The position numbers and the translations under genes are program-made. A stretch of DNA of 64,000 nucleotides from Blastocatellia bacterium (GTDB lineage Bacteria; Acidobacteriota; Blastocatellia; Pyrinomonadales; Pyrinomonadaceae): NCBI GenBank assembly GCA_003488005.1, contig DNND01000018.1, forward strand, positions 1 to 64,000. The letters are read 5' to 3'. Below the pieces are notes generated by a model that was not told where the DNA came from, made no database searches, and saw only the letters and a program-made list of their open reading frames with translations. This document shows, one piece after another, positions 15,858-25,800 of the stretch; the first letter of the stretch is position 1, and each line of letters opens with the position of its first letter.

Positions 15858-18482
15858 TCAAATCGAATGCTTCAGAGGAAGCGTGATTGTGAATGTTGAT
15901 CCCGCGCCCGGCGCGCTGCGGGCATTTAATTGACCGCCATGGCGCTCGACGATCTTCCGGCAAATCGCCAGCCCCATCCCGGTCCCTTCGTATTCGTTTC
16001 GCCCATGCAGGCGCTGAAACATTGTGAAGATGCGGTCGAGGTATTTCTCGTCAAAGCCGATGCCGTTGTCCGTAACCGCCAGCTGATAGTTGGCGCCGCC
16101 GTTCTCGCCGCTGATCTTGATGATTGGAGCGACACCAGGAAGGTGGAATTTCAGCCCGTTGCTGATCAGGTTTTGCAATAGCTGGCGTATCTGCATTGGA
16201 TCGGCATCGATCGTGGGTAGATCACAAACCTCGATTCGACCATTCGTGTCACGCGTGCGCGCTTCCAGGTCCGACAAAACTTCCTTAAGTGTTAGACCCA
16301 GATCGACCGGTACGAAAGGTTTGGCCATGCTGGTAACACGCGAGAATGCGAGCAGATCATTGATGAGCGTGCGCATACGCCCAGCCGCTCCAATCATCCG
16401 ATCAAGCGTTTCTTGTTCGGTTGCGTCAATTCTGTTTCCGCTAGATAGTTTCAACTCGTCGGCGAATGATTGAATCTTGCGGAGCGGCTCCTGGAGATCA
16501 TGTGAAGCGACTGCGGCGAAATCCTGCAACTCGGCATTGCTGCGGAGGAGTTCGGCTGCAAAGGTTTTTAGTTTTTCCTCGTCGTCGTGGCGTTGGGTAA
16601 TATCGCGCGCGACGCAGAAAAATAATTCCTTGTCTTCTGACCATGAGGCCGTCCACATGACGTGCACCGGCGAGCCATCTTTATGCCGGTAGCGGTTCTC
16701 AAAGTCCGTGGCGTTTTCACCGGCCATTATCGTTGCCGACGATTCGTTTGTTCTGGCAACGTCTTCGGCAACAACCAGCTCAATGAATTGGCGGCCAATC
16801 AGTTCTTCCTGGCTGTAGCCCCAGAGTCGCTGACAGGCTGGATTGACACTGACGAACCTGCCGTCGCCGTCGATAGTGCAAATCACGTCTACTGCGTTAT
16901 TCACGGCCACGCGCTCTTTTTCAAGAGCTGCGGACAAAGCAATCTCAACCCTGATTCGTTCAGCGACCTCGCGTTCCAACCTTAGCCTCGCTGCTTCCTC
17001 TATTTTCGAACGGTCGCGGGCAGCCTGAGTGAGCCGGACTGTCCAGGCAAGAATAAAGGAGATGATGAGACCAACTACCAGGGTAAAGGTGGGGACCGAT
17101 GACTGAAGTTCGGCCAGCATCTTATCCTCAGGCCAAACTTCTACCCGCCAATCCATTCCCGGAAGCGCTAATGCTTTGGTATCGGCCCATGCATATCGCT
17201 GCTGGTTACTTGATTCGCTACGGCGGTAGATTTCATCGGCGCCCTCGGAGACTAGAACCCCATAACCGCCGCGCGCCTCTTCGGATAAGACGGCATCCAG
17301 AAGATCTTGAATACGAAAGAAGCCGTCTATATATCCTTCGAGATTGTCGCCCTCGTACAGCGGCACAATGATCAAAAAGCCCTTGCCGCCCGTCGTCAGT
17401 TCGACCGGGCGCGAGACGGCCAGTCGCCGAGTCGTTCGCGCAGCTTCCAGAGCCTCCCTACGGCGCTCTTCAAAGGCGAGATACATGTTCTGTTCGGCCT
17501 GATGGCTTTGCAAGGCGATGGTCCAGCCGACGTGGCTTGAAGGATCGACCCAACGAATGCCGTCGAATCCTTTGTAGTCTGCCACTACGATAGTGGCGTC
17601 GGCCTTTCGCTGCTGCTCGTCCTTCATTCCGGCCAGATGCCAGCGTCTGGCCAGCCGATCAAGCGCCATGATGTGGGACTGCACCTGGACTGCAATCTCG
17701 GTCCTCATGAGCGCAGCTCTGGCCTCGACCGTTCTCTTAGTCTGCGCGCGTTGGTCCACAACGAGTGCTTGCCACAAGCAAATGGTGGTGGCTGCAACGG
17801 CGACTCCAACGAGGATGGGTAGCCAACTCGGTGAATCCTTACTGCCTTCAGCACGATGATCGCGCCAAGCCAATGCGATGAGGCCGGCGCCGAGCACGAC
17901 AAATCCTACGGAAGCGTGGACTGCCAGGCGTGTCAGGTTTCCCCAGACGTAGCTGGTGGTATTTCCCGTTAAATAGCCTGCGAAGCCGACGAATCCTTGC
18001 GCGACAGCCATCGAACCAAGAAGGCCCACTATCAAGGGACGTAAGCGGAATCGTCGAGGGAGACTCAGCAACAATATTGCCGACCCAACCAAAGGCCACA
18101 AAACGGCGGCATTGAGAGCCATGCGACCAGGGTAAGCATTACTAACCAGCACATAGTGACGCATGAAGAGCTGGTCAATGCCGAAGTCCTTAGCGAAAGT
18201 GAACTCGGCCAGCGTTAGCAGTCCGGCAGCGATGGCGTAGACTCCGCCGACTACCGCCAAACGCCGCCGGCCGAGCGCAATTGCAATCAGAGACGCACCG
18301 CAAAGTAGGAATCCGAGCGCGGTGTTATAGACCATCGCGACAAAGGAAGGATGAATTTGTAAGAGTGTGGTGTTATGCGTGTACCAGCCCACCAGGACTG
18401 TCAGTCCCAGCGCGGCGCTTAACGCGCCCGCCACTGTTGCCACTATTGTTGGCGACCTTGAAGACATGATTCCTATATTCAT
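15858..18482 (-). CDS. membrane CHASE-PAS sensor histidine kinase
   Basis: 874 residues from the ATG at 18482 (AGAAG upstream). The open frame extends 74 codons further, but that part is not membrane-like. The N-terminus has about seven hydrophobic helices, then an extracytoplasmic CHASE domain (YKGFDGIRWVDPS to PLYEGDNLEGYIDGFF), a last transmembrane helix, a PAS domain (VDVICTIDGDG ... FCVARDITQR), HisKA with VASHDLQEPLRKI and HATPase_c with GTGMGLAICRKIVERHGG. CHASE domains bind small extracellular ligands. It is the first gene of a four-gene operon that passes through an Rcp1-like receiver to a hybrid kinase and a double receiver. Confidence 0.92.
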   Translation of the reverse strand: MNIGIMSSRSPTIVATVAGALSAALGLTVLVGWYTHNTTLLQIHPSFVAMVYNTALGFLLCGASLIAIALGRRRLAVVGGVYAIAAGLLTLAEFTFAKDFGIDQLFMRHYVLVSNAYPGRMALNAAVLWPLVGSAILLLSLPRRFRLRPLIVGLLGSMAVAQGFVGFAGYLTGNTTSYVWGNLTRLAVHASVGFVVLGAGLIALAWRDHRAEGSKDSPSWLPILVGVAVAATTICLWQALVVDQRAQTKRTVEARAALMRTEIAVQVQSHIMALDRLARRWHLAGMKDEQQRKADATIVVADYKGFDGIRWVDPSSHVGWTIALQSHQAEQNMYLAFEERRREALEAARTTRRLAVSRPVELTTGGKGFLIIVPLYEGDNLEGYIDGFFRIQDLLDAVLSEEARGGYGVLVSEGADEIYRRSESSNQQRYAWADTKALALPGMDWRVEVWPEDKMLAELQSSVPTFTLVVGLIISFILAWTVRLTQAARDRSKIEEAARLRLEREVAERIRVEIALSAALEKERVAVNNAVDVICTIDGDGRFVSVNPACQRLWGYSQEELIGRQFIELVVAEDVARTNESSATIMAGENATDFENRYRHKDGSPVHVMWTASWSEDKELFFCVARDITQRHDDEEKLKTFAAELLRSNAELQDFAAVASHDLQEPLRKIQSFADELKLSSGNRIDATEQETLDRMIGAAGRMRTLINDLLAFSRVTSMAKPFVPVDLGLTLKEVLSDLEARTRDTNGRIEVCDLPTIDADPMQIRQLLQNLISNGLKFHLPGVAPIIKISGENGGANYQLAVTDNGIGFDEKYLDRIFTMFQRLHGRNEYEGTGMGLAICRKIVERHGGQLNARSAPGAGSTFTITLPLKHSI

Positions 18483-19175
18483 TTCTTCTAGAAGTTGTCG
18501 GTGTGCTGAAGTTTCAAAAGCAAACGAAAATGTGGGATGAAAGGGGCGGAGGGGATTAAGTTGCCCGGGCGTAAGACCACGATCCCCTCGTCGACGCAGC
18601 GTTTGACGCCGCATAGTTGTGGACAGAGCATTCCTAATGCCAAAGAACCAATAAACCAAGACAAAGTCGAATATGGGCGGAATGGACCAGGCACTCCTCG
18701 ACAATGTTTTGGAAGTGAAACTAAAGCGCCATCACGATCATGATTAAACTTCAGCCATGATTTGGCGCTTTGCGGTGTCAAGCAGCACACTTACAGACGC
18801 AAGCGCGCGCTTTTACACAAACTATTTTTTGGGCGATTTGTACTCGGCCTCGAGGGGCGAACGAGGTGGGATGGTTAGGCGGCTTCACTATACAGCAAAT
18901 CAGTTGGAATGACCGCTATCAATGAAACAATTATCGATGAACTACAAGGACGTGGCGACAGCGGAAAAAAGGGATGGTCTACGTTCGCGCAGCAGACGCG
19001 ACGCGGCGAACTGCCCGTCGGGCCACACGGCCAATTCCATTCAAAGCACCGCCGCATTCCGCTCAAGATTTAGTTTTCAACAATCCAAGATGAACTGCAA
19101 CTTATCGGGCTCGCATGTTCTTCATAAGCTAAAGACAATCGAATTACCCATACGGAGCCGTGACTACACTTTTAT
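18483..19175. other. intergenic region, no gene seen
   Basis: About 690 bases upstream of the CHASE kinase. No open frame here has a ribosome-binding site and protein-like composition on either strand. The region must hold the promoter of the four-gene kinase operon, but I cannot place it. No recognisable RNA or mobile element. Confidence 0.45.
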
Positions 19176-19463
19176 TCAGGTGGAAGAAACATTCCCCCGC
19201 GCGCGGCCTGTTAATGGACCACTTAAGCGCTTTATTCGGTCCACCATGGCGGCCTGAAATACATCCGCAAACGACTGGTCCTTCTTCCAGGAAACATCAA
19301 CTGAACGCAGGCGGCTGTCGTAAAAGCGCACTATGTATTCATTAGGTCCTATGCATTCCACTTTCGTAGCTGTTAGCTCAAATGGCAACACGTGATCCTT
19401 GAAGAGCTTGTCGAGCACAGACTGAGCCTGAGGGCGCAGCAATGCTCCTAATGCTTTCGGCAT
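19176..19463 (-). CDS. small conserved-looking hypothetical protein
   Basis: 95 residues, unrecognised. AAAGGAACCC directly before the ATG is a good ribosome-binding site, and the sequence is protein-like (VLDKLFKDHVLPFELTATKV, then NEYIVRFYDSRLRSVDVSW). It looks like a small mixed alpha/beta cytosolic protein. The last fifteen or so residues (from LSGPLTGRARG) are encoded by the 40-bp dispersed repeat at 19190-19229, so the original C-terminus may have been replaced by repeat insertion. It lies downstream of the NtrC-type gene on the same strand (161-base gap). Confidence 0.6.
   Translation of the reverse strand: MPKALGALLRPQAQSVLDKLFKDHVLPFELTATKVECIGPNEYIVRFYDSRLRSVDVSWKKDQSFADVFQAAMVDRIKRLSGPLTGRARGNVSST
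19190..19229. repeat. 40-bp dispersed repeat, copy 2
   Basis: 36 of 40 positions match 12479-12518. Here the repeat is translated as the C-terminal tail of the small gene. Confidence 0.7.
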
Positions 19464-19624
19464 GGGTTCCTTTCACCGGGCGGGAGGGCGTTTAGTTGTG
19501 GAGCGGTAATTCAAATTAGCATTTAAAAGACGCAGTTGCAAAGTTGGAACTTGCGGCAGAGTCTCCCGGTCGGGAAGGCCGCCATATCCCGATCTCGCGT
19601 ACCTTTTTTATGAAAAGCTACTGG

Positions 19625-21037
19625 TCACGCTGCCTGGGAAGGGAAGTTGGCAGAATGGCGGGTGGGAATATTGTGGCGCTTGATCATGCGGTCGAGAGTT
19701 TTGCGATCCACTTCCAGCACGCGCGCGGCAGCCTGCTTGTTGCCGCCGGTGTGAGCCAGCACTCTCGCTACATAAAGGCCCTCCACCACTGCGAGAGTTG
19801 TCCACTCTTTCGGCGCCGCGATTGCCTCACCTAACTGTTTCAACTCCGGCAATGGTTGTGAACGATACTGTTGAATGCGTTCCGGCAAGTCTTTTATTCG
19901 GATCGTGCCGTCGCAAACTGCAGTCGCCCGCACCACCGCATTCTCTAACTCGCGAATGTTACCCGGCCACGGATATGTCTCCAGTAATTGCAAAGCTTCA
20001 ATGGAAAACTTCACTTGCGGGCTGAGCGAATAGATTCTTTCCGCGAAACTTTTTGCCAACAATAAAATATCTTCCCGGCGCTCGCGCAATGGCGGCAGGG
20101 TAATGGCAACTGCGTTAAGGCGATAGAATAAATCTTCGCGAAATCGTCCGGCCGCTACTTCCTCTTCCACGTTGCGGTTGCTGGCGGCAATGACGCGCAC
20201 GTCCACCTTCAGCGTTTGGTTTGAACCGACGCGCCGGATTTCACCCTGTTGCAAGGCACGCAAAAGTTTCACCTGAAAAGCCGGCGTGGTCTCGGTAATC
20301 TCATCGAGAAAGACCGTGCCCTTGTCGGCTTCTTCCCAAAGCCCTTTGCGATCGCGGTCGGCGCCGGTGAAAGACCCTTTCGTGTGACCAAACAATTCGG
20401 ATTCGATCAACTCCGCCGAGATGGCGCCGCAGTTGACGGCCACGAATGATTGATCGCGCCGGCTGCTGCGACTGTGCAGCGACGATGCAATGACTTCTTT
20501 CCCAGTTCCTGATTCGCCGGTTAACAGCACCGACAGATTGGTAGCTGCGACGCGTCCTACCTGCTTCATCACATTGATGAAAACTTCGCTTCGCCCGAGC
20601 ACGGCGACATCCGCCTTTGCGCCGCCTGTGCCATACGGCGCGCGCAAGCGTCGCGTGTTTTGAGTTTGAAATTGTTCTCGCAACGTTTGCGACAGCAGTT
20701 GCAGTTCTTCGGCCCCAAAAGGCTTAAGCAGATAGTCGTAAGCGCCAAACGAAGTAGCGTCCATCGCGCCGGACGCGCTGCCATGCCCGGTCATCAACAC
20801 GACTTTGGTTGTTGGCGACTCTTCCTTGAAGCGCCGCAACACACTAAATCCATCGGCGCCGCCAAGCTGCACGTCGCAGAAGACAACGTCCCAGGGCTCG
20901 TCCCGCAATATGCCGAACGCCTGTTCCGCCGATTCGGCTTCCTCTACTTCCCACTGGTCGTCGCGCAAAATCGTGGCGACCAGTGCTGTAATGGCGGGCT
21001 CATCATCGATTACGAGTACATGTGGATTAGAATTCAT
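19625..21037 (-). CDS. NtrC-family sigma-54-dependent response regulator
   Basis: 470 residues: receiver 5-120 (Asp11-Asp12, phosphoacceptor Asp55, Thr83, Lys105), sigma-54 AAA+ domain about 147-375, Fis-type helix-turn-helix about 425-460 (GGNKQAAARVLEVDRKTL). Walker A is GESGTGKE at 174-181. The sigma-54 contact loop reads GSFTGA at 221-226 instead of the usual GAFTGA, a conservative Ala-to-Ser change. The arginine-finger region RFREDLFYRLN is intact. It is the last gene of the TonB-receptor-led signalling operon, 20 bases after the REC-GGDEF-EAL gene, and probably its transcriptional output. Confidence 0.95.
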   Translation of the reverse strand: MNSNPHVLVIDDEPAITALVATILRDDQWEVEEAESAEQAFGILRDEPWDVVFCDVQLGGADGFSVLRRFKEESPTTKVVLMTGHGSASGAMDATSFGAYDYLLKPFGAEELQLLSQTLREQFQTQNTRRLRAPYGTGGAKADVAVLGRSEVFINVMKQVGRVAATNLSVLLTGESGTGKEVIASSLHSRSSRRDQSFVAVNCGAISAELIESELFGHTKGSFTGADRDRKGLWEEADKGTVFLDEITETTPAFQVKLLRALQQGEIRRVGSNQTLKVDVRVIAASNRNVEEEVAAGRFREDLFYRLNAVAITLPPLRERREDILLLAKSFAERIYSLSPQVKFSIEALQLLETYPWPGNIRELENAVVRATAVCDGTIRIKDLPERIQQYRSQPLPELKQLGEAIAAPKEWTTLAVVEGLYVARVLAHTGGNKQAAARVLEVDRKTLDRMIKRHNIPTRHSANFPSQAA

Positions 21038-21057
21038 GATTTTTATTCCAAGCGATT

Positions 21058-22842
21058 TTATAGGTGAACAAGAGTGAGTTGGGTCTCGGTTTCTGAGTAG
21101 GGCGCGGCGGACATTGCTTTCAGAAAAAAAGCCTGCGGTTCAAGGGGCCTGTCGAACAGAAAACCCTGAGCTTCGTCACACTTCAGCGTCCGCAGCAGTT
21201 GTAACTGGTCCTCGGTTTCCACTCCTTCAGCCATCACCTTCATGCGTAAATTGTGGGCCAGCGTGATGATGGTTAACACCAGGGAAGCGGCGCCTGAGTC
21301 GTTGGTCGAATCGTTCACAAACGTGCGGTCAATCTTCAGCATGTCAATAGGCAGCCGTTTCAAGTACGAAAGGGAAGAGTAGCCCATGCCAAAATCGTCA
21401 ATAGCAATACTCAGTCCCATTTCTTTCAGATCACGAAGCAGAGTGACGATTTCGTTTGCGGGGCCCATAATCGATGTTTCCGTTATTTCCAACTCGATCG
21501 CGCTCGGATCGATTGCGCTTTCCGCGAGCGAGCGGGCAACTATGAGCCGGAAATCTTTTTCCTGAAATTGGCGCGGCGACACATTCAAGCCGATACGCAG
21601 ATGATGCAGACCCGCTCTATTCCATTCCGCCAACTGATTGCAGGCAGTCCGCAATACCCACTCACCAATTAACAGGATCAAGTCGCTGTCTTCAGCCATG
21701 GGAATGAATTCCACTGGCGCTAAAAATCCCAGCCGCGGATGCTGCCAACGAATCAGCGCTTCGGCGCCCACAATGCGAAGGCTGGAGAGCTCCAGTTGCG
21801 GCTGGTAGTAGAGTCGCAGCTCGTCATTGGCAACGGCCCGCCGCAGTTCCGCCTCCAGACCGAGACGTTTGATCGCTAGCGCATTCATGTCGGCACGATA
21901 AAACTGATAGCAATTACCGCCGCTGCTGGTAGCACGATTAAGGGCAACGCCCGCGTGCTTCAACAGCTTGACGGTGTCGTTGCCGTCAACCGCAAACAGG
22001 CTGACGCCAACACTGGCGGTCAGGTAAAGTTCGTGCTCGTCAAAGACAAAGGTGGGTTTCATCGACTCAACAATTTTTCGCAGCGTCTCAACGACCATTT
22101 CGGGCCCCGCCATATCGGTCAGCAACAATGCAAATTCGTCACTTTCGAAACGTGCGACGGTTGTTCGTTCGGCCATTGTTTGGTTCAGGCGTGTTGCCAC
22201 CTCCTGCAATAAACGGTCACTGATGGCGTGGCCGAGCGTCTTGCTGATCTCTTGAAAACCGTCCACGCGTAACAGCACGGACGCCAACATTTGATCCGCA
22301 GCCTCCGCCTGCTTAATAGCCTGCGTAAGGCGATCCTCAAATAACGATCGGTTCGGCAGCTTGGTAAGTTGATCAAAGTAAGCGAGCCGTTCTACTTCGG
22401 CGGTGCGTTCGCGCACCAATTCCTCGAGCTCATTTTCGTAGCGGTGCTTAGCCTCGAGCAGATCGTGATGTGACAGCGCCCGGCTCACCGCCGCTTCAAC
22501 ATGGGGAATTGCAAACGGCTTGGTGATGTAATCGAAGGCGCCGGCCCGCATCGCCTCGATGGCAGTTTCGATTGTTTGTTGTGCGCTAATCATGATTACT
22601 ACGGTCTCAGGGTTTTTCCGGACCACGTACCGCACCAGTTCCAACCCACTAATGCCGCCCATGTTGATGTCGCTGAGAACTAAATCAAACTTCTTCGCCT
22701 CGAGCATCTGCATCGCATCTTCCGCTGAACTAGCCATATCGCAGTGGTGGTCCATAGCCAGCAGATCGCCCAGCAGATGCCTGATTTGTTCATCGTCGTC
22801 GATGATCAAGACTTCATGTTTTGTCGCTGGGCTTTGGCTCAT
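21058..22842 (-). CDS. REC-GGDEF(degenerate)-EAL c-di-GMP phosphodiesterase
   Basis: 594 residues: receiver 10-125 (phosphoacceptor Asp58), GGDEF domain about 150-315, EAL domain about 325-585. The GGDEF signature is ESDEF (233-237), so both glycines are lost and cyclase activity is unlikely. The EAL part keeps the key residues: EAL 361-363, Asn420, Glu452, Asp482-Asp483, Lys503, Glu539/Glu542 and Gln559. I infer a receiver-controlled c-di-GMP phosphodiesterase with a regulatory GGDEF. It is in an operon with hybrid kinases (3-base gap upstream) and an NtrC-type regulator, so phosphorylation probably sets c-di-GMP levels in step with transcription. Confidence 0.94.
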   Translation of the reverse strand: MSQSPATKHEVLIIDDDEQIRHLLGDLLAMDHHCDMASSAEDAMQMLEAKKFDLVLSDINMGGISGLELVRYVVRKNPETVVIMISAQQTIETAIEAMRAGAFDYITKPFAIPHVEAAVSRALSHHDLLEAKHRYENELEELVRERTAEVERLAYFDQLTKLPNRSLFEDRLTQAIKQAEAADQMLASVLLRVDGFQEISKTLGHAISDRLLQEVATRLNQTMAERTTVARFESDEFALLLTDMAGPEMVVETLRKIVESMKPTFVFDEHELYLTASVGVSLFAVDGNDTVKLLKHAGVALNRATSSGGNCYQFYRADMNALAIKRLGLEAELRRAVANDELRLYYQPQLELSSLRIVGAEALIRWQHPRLGFLAPVEFIPMAEDSDLILLIGEWVLRTACNQLAEWNRAGLHHLRIGLNVSPRQFQEKDFRLIVARSLAESAIDPSAIELEITETSIMGPANEIVTLLRDLKEMGLSIAIDDFGMGYSSLSYLKRLPIDMLKIDRTFVNDSTNDSGAASLVLTIITLAHNLRMKVMAEGVETEDQLQLLRTLKCDEAQGFLFDRPLEPQAFFLKAMSAAPYSETETQLTLVHL

Positions 22843-22845
22843 TTT

Positions 22846-25800
22846 CTACGACTCGCGCTTTGTTTTCCCGCCGTTCGTGGCATCCAACACTTCGCGCACC
22901 TTTTGCGCCAGCGCATTTTCGGAAAACGGTTTTTGAATGAAGGCAATGTGCGAATCCACGATGCCATGATGAACGATCGCTTCGTCGGTATAGCCCGACA
23001 TGAAGAGCACCTTGGTCTTTGGATGGAGCTTCCTGAGCCGATCGGCGACCTCTTTTCCACTCATCTTCGGCATTATGACGTCAGTGATGAGTAGGTCGAT
23101 TTTTTTATGTTTCTTGAATAATTGAACGGCTTCTTCACCGCCGCTGGCGGTAAAAACCCGATAACCACTCTCTTGCAATAACTCGCAGGCCAGATTGCGA
23201 ACCATGTCTTCGTCTTCGACCAGTAAAACAGTTTCGGAACCTCCTACCCGCTCGGGCTCAACGACCGAGGTGGTTGATTGTTTAGTTCCATCGTCGAGTT
23301 GCGGCAAATAGACTTTGAAAGAGGTTCCTTTGCCTTCTTCGCTATAAACCAGGACGTTGCCACCGCTTTGTTTCACGATGCCATAGACAGTTGATAGGCC
23401 AAGCCCAGTGCCTTTGCCTTTTTCCTTGGTAGTGAAGAAGGGTTCGAATATGCGGGTTCGCGTCTGCGCACCCATGCCGGTGCCGGTATCGCTAACGGCC
23501 AGCATGATGAACTGTCCCGGTGTTACATCGACATGTTTGCTGGTGTATGCGTCGTCAAGATTGGCGTTCGTTGTCTCAATAGTTAAGGTGCCGCCTGTCG
23601 GCATCGCGTCGCGCGCGTTAACAATCAAGTTCACCAGCACTTGTTCAATCTGACCTGGGTCGGCCTTGATTCGGTGCAGTTCCGGATTGAGCTTCGCCAC
23701 CAACTGGATGTCTTCGCCGATCAGCCGCTTCAACATTTTCGTCATATCGGTAACGACGTCGTTGAGATTAAGGTCCAATGGCTGGAGCATTTGTTTACGG
23801 CCAAAGGCGAGCAGTTGGCGCGTGAGATTGGCCGCCCGGTCTCCGGCCTTCTTGATTTCGTCGAGATAAGGACTGACTGGATGAGCTTCCCCGAGTTTTC
23901 GCACGGCGAGTGAGCTATAGCCGTTAATCGCCGTCAGCAGATTGTTGAAGTCGTGGGCCACGCCGCCGGCAAGTTGACCAATCGCTTCCATTTTTTGCGA
24001 TTGCCGCAACTGTTCTTCACTCTCGCGCAGGGCCTTTTCCATGCGCTTGCGTTCGGTAATGTCACGCGCAATTCCCTGAATGCCTACCGGAACGCCGTCG
24101 TGCATGACCAGCTTTGTGTTTGCTTCTATCGCAATACGGCGGCCATCTTTGGCTATGATTTCGGTTTCATAAGCAGTTACATGCTCGCCCGCCAGTTTCT
24201 TCGCGAGCATCTCACGGGCTTGCTCCAAATCTTCAGGCGCGACGGTTTGAGTTACATTCAGTTTGAGTGCCTCTTCGCGGGTGTAGCCGGTAATGAGCTG
24301 GCCCGCCTCGTTCATTGAAGTGTAGTTCCCCTTGAGATCCTGGGAATAAATGATGTCGTGCGCGTTCTCGACCAGATCGCGATAACGCTCTTCGCTCTTG
24401 CTCAACTCGTGCTCGGCGCGTTTGCGTTCAATGCCCTGTGAAATGACGTCAGCGACCGAGGCCATCGCGTCAAGAGTATCCTCAGTCAACTTTTCGTGAG
24501 AGAACATCGCCATCACACCGAGCAGTCGATCTTCAACCAGCAAGGGATAACCAGCGAAGGCAACCATTTTCTGTTGCCTGGTCCATTCGTGGTCGCCCAC
24601 GCGCGGGTCGTTCTGCACGTCATTGGTGATGTGCGGGGCACGCTCTTCTGCAATCTTGCCGATGTTGAATTGGCCCACGCGCACGCGAGCGTGCGCACCA
24701 TCGACATGCGTGTACATCCCCGCACTGGCTTGCAGCTCCAGTACATTTTCCTCGCGATTCAAGGTCCACACACAAGCGAACGCAGCGTGAAGATGTTTGA
24801 CCATCGCCTCGGCGCACAATTCAAGCGTGACCCGAAGGGGAGCACGACTCACGGCCAATGCGGCGCCGACGTCAGCGCGAAACAAAGCGTGGGTTTCGCG
24901 CCGGGCCTGCATTTCCTCGACGCGTTTGCGCTCGGTGATATCAGTTACGACGCCGCGCACGCCGACCGGTTTTCCGTCCCTTCCGCGGACGATGATCGTA
25001 TGCGCCCGTACCCAAACGATCCGCCCGTCTTTCGCAATCCAGCGAAACTCGTTAGCACCATTCCTGCACTCGACGAAGTTTGCTATCGCTGCTTGACCCA
25101 CTTGCTGTCGGTCGTCAGGGTGGACAATCGATAGCCAGAAACCGGGCACTGCCATCCACTCGGAAACCGTGTAGCCGACCATCGAGCAGATGTATTCGCT
25201 GACGAAATTGGTTTTATTATCAGGGGCACCGGGCCTGCCCGAGACTTCGAATACAACGCCGGGCACTGTGGCCACAATCGTATTGAGCCGTTCGGTTTGG
25301 TGCTTGATTTCCTCATTGAGTCGTGCCTGCTCATCTTCCGCGCGCTTGCGCTCAGTCAGATCACGAATGAAAGCCGTGAAGGTTGGCTGAGGAAGCTCGC
25401 CGATGGCGGTGATAGTTAGTTCCACGGGAATCTCGGTGCCATCGGCCCTCATTGCTGTTACTTCGATTCGCTTGCCAAGTATTGAAGAACGCCCGGTAGA
25501 CAGATATTTGGTAAAACCACGCTGGTGATTTGATCGAAGTGAAGGAGGAACAATTAAATCGGCCATGTTCATTCCCAACACGTTTTCGCTTGTGTATCCA
25601 AAGGTGTGTTCTGCGGCGGGATTGAAATCAATGATGTTGCCTTCATGATCGATCGTTATGACGCAATCGAGTGCCGTTTTCAGAATCGCATCCTTCCGGC
25701 TCTCGCTGGCTTCCAGCGCCTTTTCTGCCAGTTTGCGCGTAGTGATGTCTTCTACAGAACCTTCGCGGCAGATTGTGTCACCGTCCTGGTCCCGAATAAC

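Noticed and set aside
18922..19257. 111-codon plus-strand open frame
   Set aside because: It overlaps the better-supported small minus-strand gene and the 40-bp repeat; no ribosome-binding site.
24496..25134. 212-codon open frame antisense to the hybrid kinase
   Set aside because: A shadow frame opposite conserved PAS/GAF coding sequence; no independent gene signals.
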